NCBI RefSeq assembly: GCF_000090795.2
Contig: NW_003546961.1
Span: forward strand, 14,309 to 35,819
Source: Amphimedon queenslandica
Lineage: Eukaryota > Porifera > Demospongiae > Haplosclerida > Niphatidae
Reading direction: 5' to 3'
DNA length: 21,511 bases
The notes beneath the pieces were generated by a model. That model was not told where the DNA came from, did no database searches, and saw only the letters and a program-made list of their open reading frames with translations. Both the position numbers and the translations under genes were made by a program. Positions within the stretch are counted from its first letter, which is position 1. Every line of letters begins with the position of its first letter. This document shows, piece by piece, positions 9,801-15,319 of this stretch.

Positions 9801-10728
9801 ATAGTTGGTAATTGTTATACTTTTTAATTTTTTGCTTAAACAATGTAGATTCTAGTATATGATTTTCTAAAACAAAACTTGCCAGAATCATTAGCTCTAT
9901 AGTATCATATATTTTATGTCAATAATTATGTTTTCTGCTGTTAGGTGCTGGTGAGGCTAATATTGATGGTCTTGAGGTTAATCCTTATCAAAGTAAAAGA
10001 CAGAGGCAAGAATGGGAAGTGAAGGCATTGCTGGAGAAGATACCAGCAGATCTCATAATGTTAGAGCCACAGAACCTCACTCAAGTGTACACTGGGCCAA
10101 TAGAGGCTGAGAATAATGCACAAGGGAATGACAAAGTAATTTCATTGTTCTATTTGTGGTTGTAGAGTCATTTTGCTTTTATTCCTATGACAGCACATGC
10201 ATGTACTACTTTACTTTAATTTTGTTTTTGGCAATTGGATTTGGTAATGAAAGTTGTTTATGTTTAGCTATCATTATCATATAGGAGCTATTCTCCTTAC
10301 TACCAATTTAAAATTGCCAAACTAAAGCAATGCTGTATAGTGGTACCATTTTTTGCTCAATTAAATGTTTCTTTCTATAAACAGGGCAAAAATCACAAAA
10401 ATTGCAAAAAAACAAAAGATATTGAGCCTGCTGCCTTTCTATGTTAATAACATTAAGAGTTGTGCACTTTAACTTTCTGTAGGTGAAAAAGAAAAAGATT
10501 GTATTGAAAATGAAGAAGAGAGGTCGTAGCACTCCTGGTAAACTAGCTTCCAGGAAACAAAAGATTTTGGACAGGAGAGCAAGGGTGAGTCATTATTACA
10601 TCATCAATTGTGTTACTCTGTTGTACTATTAATAGCAACTACTCAAGGCAAAATTGAGATCAACTAAGGCAAAGGGTGACCAAATGAAGATGGAAGACAA
10701 ATCAATTTTAGATCGATTTAAGTCTTAG
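842..10728 (+). CDS. WDR46: WDR46 / Utp7 (BING4), WD-repeat protein of the SSU processome, 12 exons
   Basis: This is the nucleolar scaffold for 18S pre-rRNA processing. Exons: 842-973, 1044-1132, 1203-1293, 1342-1403, 1531-1635, 2835-2985, 7717-7952, 8784-8937, 9624-9774, 9945-10135, 10483-10584, 10636-10728. All use GT-AG and keep phase, giving about 518 aa (human 610, yeast 554). Family landmarks in order are [96 protein letters not shown] and the BING4 C-terminal signature [16 protein letters not shown] with [20 protein letters not shown]. The lysine-rich tail ends SILDRFKS, as in orthologues. The start is uncertain: ATG 842 or ATG 746 in the same frame. Intron 6 is 4.7 kb and carries another gene. 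A polyadenylation signal AATAAA lies at 10906-10911. Confidence 0.95.
1775..2750. repeat. Tandem satellite array, about 175-bp unit, six copies
   Basis: The core ACATATTGAT starts at 1801, 1977, 2152 (GCAT variant), 2327, 2503 and 2678, giving periods of 175-176 bp. Every unit holds GTAGAAAGTTTGAGC or a close variant. All but the last, partial unit also hold AAATTACC.TGTACTAT and CCCATGGTTTTT. Two subtypes alternate: units 1 and 3 have GAGCCGATTCCAACTTG, while units 2, 4 and 5 have GAGCTGATTCC(G/A)TCTTAA. That suggests a 350-bp higher-order dimer followed by an extra B unit. The array fills most of WDR46 intron 5 (1636-2834). I see no gene in it. Confidence 0.92.
3183..3383. mobile_element. 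MITE with CCGTATAGC termini and TA target-site duplication (copy 1)
   Basis: The left end CCGTATAGCTCCAAATTTTC is mirrored by the right end GAAAATTTGGAGCTATACGG, and TA flanks both sides (3181-3182 and 3384-3385). The element is 201 bp with no coding capacity. The interior is rich in GACGAAAATT-type motifs. TA duplication suggests mobilisation by a Tc1/mariner-type transposase (inference). Confidence 0.85.
3451..3900. repeat. 450-bp direct repeat, unit 1
   Basis: This unit begins TACAATGTTAGATGACAGTA and ends GGGGGACACTATAGGAA. The same order of sequence recurs immediately downstream at 3901-4856. The last 120 bp of the two units, from CAGACTTACAATGCTCC to the end, differ at only about one position, so this part is young or has been homogenised. 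No coding capacity is supported. Confidence 0.85.
3901..4856. repeat. 450-bp direct repeat, unit 2, interrupted by a 401-bp element
   Basis: It begins TACAATGTAAGATGAGAGTA, directly abutting unit 1. After about 110 bp it is broken by an inserted element (4011-4411). It resumes with AAGAGTTATATTTG and runs to GGGGGACACTATAGGAA. It also carries an internal duplication around ACTAGTA(A/T)ATACATGATAG (4663-4726). It ends 83 bp before the start codon of the nested intronless gene, so that gene's upstream region is made partly of repeat sequence. Confidence 0.8.
4011..4411. mobile_element. Inverted-repeat element with GGGTCAAATA termini
   Basis: The left end GGGTCAAATA and right end TATTTGACCC are exact reverse complements, 401 bp apart. 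The interior next to both ends is rich in ATTGCAATTACAATTG-type motifs that form further imperfect inverted pairing. There is no open frame of note. The element interrupts the second 450-bp repeat unit, which supports insertion. I could not define a target-site duplication. Confidence 0.6.
4857..4939 (+). promoter_or_regulatory. Core promoter of the nested intronless gene (TATA box)
   Basis: TATAAAAG at 4889-4896 lies 50 bp upstream of ATG 4940, a spacing that would give a short 5' UTR of about 20 nt. The start context has A at -3 and G at +4, a good eukaryotic context. GAGGA at 4926-4930, nine bases before the ATG, also resembles a Shine-Dalgarno site. I read that as coincidence or an ancestral trace, not as proof of bacterial expression. 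Confidence 0.5.
4940..5977 (+). CDS. Intronless 345-aa protein of unknown function nested in WDR46 intron 6
   Basis: This is a single open frame of 345 codons on the same strand as its host gene. I do not recognise the family. There is no signal peptide or membrane segment, so a soluble protein is likely. Composition is rich in aromatic and beta-prone residues with many Trp and Tyr in the C-terminal half ([48 protein letters not shown]). An N-terminal motif [16 protein letters not shown] reminds me of a module in uncharacterised proteobacterial proteins; that is an unverified recollection. Length, TATA box, start context and sensible composition support a real gene. Every other gene here is split by many introns, so its lack of introns stands out. 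Retroposition or horizontal transfer are the two main explanations. Sequence on both sides is repeat-rich intron. Confidence 0.7.
   Translation: MVSSAEFDSNLIDLVGIYHEAHGSLQRTNVYANGIMQVMLFLSVNYRGDATGLEETIKRHVHDHAVIYQLNDNNGLQDEVTYEKSYTSNGCPHDIEYPGVMKNDSPKSTSDIRAPFFFIVPFNSPTGTFKWIGELNSKQTKTHLTVEVRPFTVSADYFEIESRGLYMKAELRVLKYKDGKFGANQVLYKVTPYKGIKFDGANSWIAMVDSNSAKAGAFVEYRNTKPRVAENSYIYSSRNEWAENGDRIPFAHKRLTSSYGWEDGIYIPEDAVDAAWKEGIVMIKIAQHSLGMTRIDSYGYWLENWREYEFEILDTLGNRIFMSINWNAGDWFGTWTVHQAYPVPA
6027..6127. repeat. Short imperfect tandem repeats after the nested gene
   Basis: Three degenerate units follow each other, each with an AGGAC/AGGCC(T) core, a run of T, TTTAAACTATT or a similar stretch, and TTTTTGATA. 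They lie 50-150 bp past the stop of the nested gene and could fall in its 3' UTR. Confidence 0.5.
6290..6608. mobile_element. MITE with (C)TGTATAGC-type termini and TA duplication (copy 2)
   Basis: The left arm CTTTATAGCTAGAAA, then CTTCTGTGGCCCAAAATTTT, pairs with the right arm AAAATTTTGGGCCACAGAAA followed by TTTCTAGCTATACAG. TA flanks both ends (6288-6289, 6609-6610). The length is 319 bp. The interior holds GGTGTGGCCCACCACGCCCA, a GC-rich palindrome-like patch also found near the WDR46 promoter. There is no coding capacity. Confidence 0.8.
6955..7280. repeat. Third, diverged copy of the 450-bp repeat (partial)
   Basis: It shares with the units at 3451-4856 the ordered blocks TAGTTTAATTGCATGATACA, AATATTGGCAAGAGTTATAT, CATGCTCAGAAT, CAGCATATTGCCAATC and ACTAGTAAATACATGATAGT. 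It is more diverged and lacks the conserved last 100 bp. It is in the same orientation, so the nested gene is flanked by direct repeats. Confidence 0.75.
7367..7608. mobile_element. MITE with CTGTATTTCCTT/CCGTATTTCCTT termini and TA duplication
   Basis: The left end CTGTATTTCCTTGAATAGGG pairs with the right end reading CCGTATTTCCTTAAATAAGG on the minus strand. TA flanks both (7365-7366, 7609-7610). The length is 242 bp. The middle third looks like a separate insertion, described as a possible SINE fragment. Confidence 0.8.
7471..7535 (+). repeat. Possible tRNA-derived SINE head inside a MITE
   Basis: AATGGTCCAATAGCCTAATT looks like an RNA polymerase III A box in a D-arm context. GTGGGTTTGAGCCTGGG, about 50 bp later, resembles a B box. 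The spacing fits a tRNA, but the arms do not fold cleanly, so this would be a degraded SINE head and not a tRNA gene. Confidence 0.35.
8047..8458. mobile_element. MITE with CCGTATAGCG-type termini and TA duplication (copy 3)
   Basis: The left arm TCATATAGCGTCAAATTTTC is mirrored by the right arm GAAAATTTGACGCTATACGG, with TA on both sides (8045-8046, 8459-8460). The length is 412 bp. A small open frame inside (62 codons) has no sign of being a gene. The element lies in WDR46 intron 7. Confidence 0.8.
8546..8676. mobile_element. Small inverted-repeat element, AAGGYCTTTTYACACTGGCA arms
   Basis: The left arm AAGGTCTTTTTTACACTGGC pairs with the right arm GCCAGTGTGAAAAGGCCTT. The element is about 130 bp and non-coding. 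A/T-rich flanks make the duplication unclear. It sits in the same intron as the 412-bp MITE. Confidence 0.7.
8993..9113. repeat. Long-arm hairpin repeat (about 49-bp arms)
   Basis: TAAGACAGAAAGTGCTGTAC at the left is answered by GTACAGCACTTCCTGTCTTA at the right, and GGGCACCGTTTACTTAAGG by CCTTATGTAAACGGTGCCC. Arms of about 49 bp are separated by about 20 bp, so a transcript of WDR46 intron 8 could fold into a long hairpin. Only a few mismatches are seen. It is probably a foldback element. Confidence 0.85.
9185..9595. repeat. Two dispersed units related to the 175-bp satellite
   Basis: Two consecutive units of roughly 190 bp each carry TCTGATACA(C/T)ATACATGTTG, GTAGCAAGTTTGAGCTG and a CAAATTTTT/CAAACTTTT stretch. 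The core matches the satellite array at 1775-2750, although diverged. The first unit contains the perfect 20-bp palindrome CCCTGTACTATAGTACAGGG at 9319-9338. They lie at the end of WDR46 intron 8. Confidence 0.8.
10136..10482. other. WDR46 intron 10, nothing recognisable
   Basis: This is a 347-bp AT-rich intron. I see no repeat shared with the rest of the window, no coding region and no RNA gene. Confidence 0.6.
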
Positions 10729-10905
10729 GAACTTATTTAAACTGATGAAAAGTTTTTTGTTTGTGTACATACATGTATTATTAATGCTAGAAGAGACAAA
10801 GTGATGCTTTTATATAATATTAAGTTACACAGGTCTGTAAACCAGGCCTTAGTCAAAAATATCTATAGATAGCTCATGCTGCCCCCTTAATGTTTACATC
10901 CACCT

Positions 10906-10911
10906 AATAAA
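10906..10911 (+). terminator. Probable WDR46 polyadenylation signal AATAAA
   Basis: AATAAA occurs 178 bp after the WDR46 stop and about 100 bp before the start of kinase gene A. It is the only canonical hexamer in that gap. Confidence 0.5.
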
Positions 10912-11012
10912 AAGCTCATTATCTAAATTAGATTTAAAAGTGTTATCATGTATTATACAACAATCCTAGATGTGGTTACTCTTGCTGGGACTGAAAGTCA
11001 TTTCACCAGAAT

Positions 11013-14000
11013 ATGCTCCTCTTATCCTTATTTCTCTGTTGGATTTTAGCAGTAGCCTATGGTAAGCTTATACTTTTACTATCTTGTGTACTGGTATAAG
11101 TGTACATGATATAATTGCTCTCTTTCTGTACAGGTTGTGTGGAAGGTGATGTACAGTTAGTGGATGGGGATGTGCCTAATGTAGGAAGAGTAGAGATTTG
11201 TATTAACAATGAATGGGGCACTGTGTGTGATGATGGATGGACTCACACTAATGCTGAGGTGGTCTGCAGGCAACTAGGATACCCTACTTATGGTAGGATA
11301 CTAAACTTAGTGATTTGTAGTTGATAAATAATTGGTAATAATTTGGCATTTACAAGTATTTTTTTCTTATTAGGTGCTGCATATCTTAATAGAGCATTTT
11401 TTGGTCCTGGAGCTGGGCCCATACATTTAGATGAAGTAGTATGCACTGGATCAGAGGAGACTATACTCAACTGTAGTCATTCAGGGATTGGTATTAATGA
11501 CTGTAATCATGATGCTGATGTGAGTGTGCATTGTCAAGAATCAGGTACACAAAATGATCATTCATACATGAAATTAATTTCAGTTTGTAATAGTACCTAA
11601 TGAAGAGTCTGTTCCCAATATGACTGTGTGTAGCACTGATTTCAATGAACAACGATTGACTGCATTAAAGTATAATATATATTCATTAACAAAGCATTTT
11701 TGTCAATGATATTAATTTTTAGTGCCAATGGAAGATGTGAGCCTTACTATCAAAGAGATAGCCCAGCACTATGTGACAGTGTCTATAACTCTGATCTCCA
11801 TTATGTTTATATCCCCAAGACTCGTTTTAGAGGCTCCCAATATCTACTAAGACAGTTTGCAGAGGAAGTAGTTGGTTTCATTCCTACTATACCAGAAAGC
11901 TGTCGTGGGATTGCAGTTGGAGTCCTGTGTACCCACTACTACCTGCCTTGTGGATTCAATGATAGCCTACACCTACCACTCCCTATATGTCCTAATGTCT
12001 GCCAGTACATGTCGGAAGTGCTCTGCCCTGATATCTGGTTGTTCACCATTAACTACCTTGCTTCTGATCAAATTGAATCGCAGTATAGGAATGATCCAGG
12101 AATCGTGCTGCCAACATGTGACAATACAGATAACCTGATTAATTTCTTGAATCTCACGAGTGACTGTTGCTCTAATGGAGGTATTACAGTGCCACAACCA
12201 ACCACCACAACAATTCAAAGTACATAATATCTACTCTACTCAAATCATTTTAACTTGCCTTGCATGGTTTTGTGCATGATATTACATGTACCTTTTCATG
12301 TATATGGCAATGAAATCCTATAATGTTTATACAATAGTTAAGATCTGCTGATACTGTGATTTGATTAACTTATCCTGTTACAGGTAATGAGGTAACAGCT
12401 TCAACCTCTTCAGCAACAACACTCCACTCTACTAATGCAACAGCAATTGAGACTAGCCTATCCCCTTCATCATCCATTGATATTATTACCAGTAGTAGTC
12501 GTGTACGACGATCTTCAAATCGGCTAGCAATCATAATACCAGTGGTGGTAGTCACTTTGATAATAGCAGTGCAGATAAAGATTATAATAATTTTTGTCTA
12601 TTGTCTGATAAAGAAGAGAAGAAATAAGGCACAGTCAATGAGACCAGTCACAAATGGGGCTACTAGATCTATGCCAATAGATAGTGACAATCTTCAAGAA
12701 GATAATCAACATGTTGAGATTTCATCTCATTATATTGATCAGTTATCAAGCCATTTAATATCAGGGCTGAACCTCACAATACAGGAGTCTGTGGGTCAAG
12801 GTCAGTGAGGATTACATCAGCTAGTGATCAAAAAATATTATTTTTAAAATTGTTTATAATAGGTGAATTTGGTATAGTGTATCGTGGGCTGATATCGGTC
12901 AAAAATGATATACCACAAGCTATTGCTGCAAAAACTTTAAAAGGTATTTATCTGTGTGCATATGAATGTATAACCATTACTATGTTACATTTGCAGGTTT
13001 TTACAGTAAGAGTGATATTGACTCCCTACTGGAGGAGTGCATTATAATGATGTCATTTGATAATTTAAATGTATTACCACTGATTGGTGTGTGTCTTGAT
13101 CTTGGACCAGCTCCATACATTATCATGCCTTTCATGTCAAGAGGAAGTTTATTGTCTTACCTCAAGAAAGAGAGACCTAATCTTACAGTAGCTGATACCA
13201 GTGAAGAGGATATTGTACTGAATGTCAGGAAACAGTTACTCTCCATTTGTTTACAAGTTGCTAATGGAATGTGCTACTTAGCTTCACAGAGATTCATTCA
13301 TCGTGATTTGGCTGCTAGAAACTGCATGTAAGTCATGAATAATTAAGTTAACTATTAAGTTTTTCTGATATATGTGCATGTTATTATGTAGTGTAGCAAG
13401 TTTGAGCAGATTCCAACAAAATTTATTTTTAAAGTAACTGAAAAATTGGGCCAAAGTCCCTGTACTATTAGTAACGTGGTAGCGTTACTAAGTAGGATTC
13501 ACCCATGGCTGCCACGACTTTTGCAACCTTGCTATTAGTACAAGGATTTTGGCCAAATTTCATCAAAAATGAAAAGTATAGATTCCTTAACTTTTATAAT
13601 TTATTCTAATGCATATAGATGTTCTTATGTAGTGTATAAAGTTTGAGCTAATTTCAATTAAAATTTAATTTTTTATGAATTTTTAAAGTTGCTCAAACTT
13701 TGGGCCAAAGTCCCTGTACTACCGTATAGCGAGAAATTTTGGAGGGAATTAAATTTGGCGAATTTGGCGTTATGATAGCCAATCGCCAAAATTAAATCCG
13801 CCATTTTGAGCCATTATACGCATGCTCAATGGCACGTGGACACCAATTCGCCAAATTAAAATCCGCCAATCACCAAAATTTAGCAATTCGCCAAATTTTA
13901 GTCCCTCCAAAATTTTCCGCTATACGGTATAGTACAGGGTTTTTGTCAAAATTTTACCAAAAATGACTAGGAGAGAATTCTTTGTTTTTATAATTTTTTC

Positions 14001-15037
14001 TGATACATATACATGTTTTTATGTTGTCTAGCGAGCTTGATTAGATCCTGATCAAATTTGGATTTTTTATAAATTTTTAAAGCTGCTCAAAAAATTTGGC
14101 TATTTTTCCAATAATCTCTAAGAACGAAATCTCAAACCATATGTAAGGCTTGTCATCTTATAAAGCATGCTTTTTAGCTCACTTAGAGTATGCTTTGTGG
14201 GATTGTCTATTTTGTTATTGTTACAACAGAGTCCAGAATAATGCCAAACTAATCCTTTACTAGATTATAACCTTAAAGATTATCTAATTGCATTAGTAGC
14301 CTAATTAAACTTTACACAAATACAATTTTATAGGATTGATGATAATGGTATCATTAAAGTAGCTGATTTTGGTCTATCAGAAGATATATATGCTAAAAAC
14401 TACTTCAGACAATTTAAGAGAAACAGCAATGACTCACCATCCTTGACAACTGTTAAACTACCAGTGAAATGGATGGCAATAGAGAGTCTCCATGATGGAC
14501 TGTTCTCTAAAAAAACTGATGTGGTCAGTTATTGACAAAATCTACATAATTATGTATGCTACAGTAAATTTTATTTACTAAAAATATTTTTAAATTTACA
14601 GTGGTCTTATGGTATATTGTGTTGGGAAGTGTTCAGTCTTGGTAGAGCACCTTATCCTGGTCTAGATCCAGTAGGAGTAGTTGAATTTCTTGATACTGGA
14701 GGAAGACTACTAGCTCCACGTGGTGAAGCCTGCTCAAAAGAAATGTATGTAATGGACTATGCTCATGAGTATCTACTGGGTTTGTTATTGTGCTTTAATT
14801 ATAACTAATGATGCATATCATGATCATTTTAATAAACGTTGTAATTCCTTATCCTTATATTATAGATACTCATTGATGACTTCATGTTGGTCTGAGTCTC
14901 CTGATGATAGGCCAGTGTTCAGTGATTTAGTATCATCAATCAATGCACTCATTGAGCCATTGGCTGGCTATCTGGACTTTAATGGGATTAGTAATAACTT
15001 TAATAATAGTATTGAAGATAATGATAGTGTACAATAA
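11013..15037 (+). CDS. Receptor tyrosine kinase A: SRCR, Frizzled-like CRD, TM, kinase; 11 exons
   Basis: Exons: 11013-11061, 11134-11292, 11374-11544, 11594-11669, 11723-12219, 12384-12800, 12863-12943, 12997-13327, 14334-14523, 14602-14744, 14866-15037. All are GT-AG with matching phases; product about 761 aa. Signal peptide [21 protein letters not shown] about 20-124 ([18 protein letters not shown], six canonical cysteines); Frizzled-like CRD about 150-305 with ten or more cysteines; Thr/Ser-rich stalk; TM about 365-392. Kinase landmarks: GQGEFG 455-460, Lys480, helix-C Glu497, Met gatekeeper (IIMPFM), HRDLAARN from 585, DFG 605-607, then DIYAKNYF and [12 protein letters not shown]. All catalytic residues are present, so it should be active. 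The kinase is MET/AXL-like in its KLPVKWM and IIMxxF motifs. It is a type I plasma-membrane receptor, ligand unknown. An RVRR site lies at 357-360. Confidence 0.93.
13472..13532. mobile_element. 61-bp insertion flanked by a TATTAG direct repeat
   Basis: TATTAG at 13466-13471 and 13533-13538 bracket 61 bp of unrelated, more GC-rich sequence that begins TAACGTGGTAGCG. Removing the insert and one TATTAG leaves CTGTACTATTAGTACAAGG, close to the palindrome CTGTACTATAGTACAGG seen intact at 9321. This indicates an insertion with a 6-bp duplication. Confidence 0.6.
13722..13927. mobile_element. MITE with CCGTATAGCG termini and TA duplication (copy 4)
   Basis: The left end CCGTATAGCGAGAAATTTTG pairs with the right end AAAATTTTCCGCTATACGG, with TA at 13720-13721 and 13928-13929. 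The length is 206 bp. The interior has several inverted GGCGAATT/AATTCGCC motifs. Joining the flanks and keeping one TA restores exactly CTGTACTATAGTACAGG, the sequence found intact at 9321-9337, so the empty site is directly inferable. Confidence 0.9.
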
Positions 15038-15174
15038 TTATACATAATATGTAAATTAATTATTTTTGTCTGTATTGAGTAAACATTGTGAATGGGGCTC
15101 AAAAAATATTTTATAGATTTAATTGTTTTCCATGGAAATGTTTTAAGTGAATTAATGATAAAATTGTGTGAGTT

Positions 15175-15218
15175 ATTAAATCTAGCAGTTATTAAATTGG
15201 CAGACCAATTTAATAACT
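15175..15218 (+). terminator. Kinase-A 3' end signals: ATTAAA hexamers and a 14-bp hairpin
   Basis: ATTAAA occurs at 15175-15180 and 15191-15196, 138-159 bp after the stop. The second lies in a perfect hairpin with arms AGTTATTAAATTGG and CCAATTTAATAACT (15187-15200 and 15205-15218), loop CAGA. No AATAAA is seen in the gap before the next gene. Use as a polyadenylation region is inference. Confidence 0.4.
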
Positions 15219-15319
15219 AGTATTTTTGCTAGACTATTTTGTAGTTTCTTTTAAAGAGTATCATTGCTCGGGTTTCAATCAAAGAGCTCTTAGCCTCATC
15301 TTTCAGTATAGATTGCTCA

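Larger units (their letters stand above)
13360..14110. repeat. Satellite-related repeats filling the kinase-A catalytic intron
   Basis: Within intron 13328-14333 at least three diverged units carry the satellite core (GTAGCAAGTTTGAGC, GTATAAAGTTTGAGC, CTAGCGAGCTTGA) with TTCTGATA(C/T)AT(A/G)T upstream. A palindrome remnant CCCTGTACTA occurs twice, each time split by an insertion. The matching kinase-B intron has a single unit. Confidence 0.8.

Noticed and set aside
10308..10532. 74-codon minus-strand frame
   Set aside because: It overlaps WDR46 exon 11 in antisense and is mostly poly-Phe from A-rich coding sequence.
11587..11593. Acceptor TTTCAG at 11583 for the fourth exon of kinase A
   Set aside because: Entering there from phase 1 hits a stop within six codons. 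The acceptor TAATAG, with the exon starting at 11594, keeps the frame through to the next donor.
11700..12227. Independent start for the Frizzled-like frame at 11700
   Set aside because: The apparent start lies in the intron; the exon begins at 11723 after TTTTTAG, and phase 2 from the exon ending at 11669 joins it correctly.
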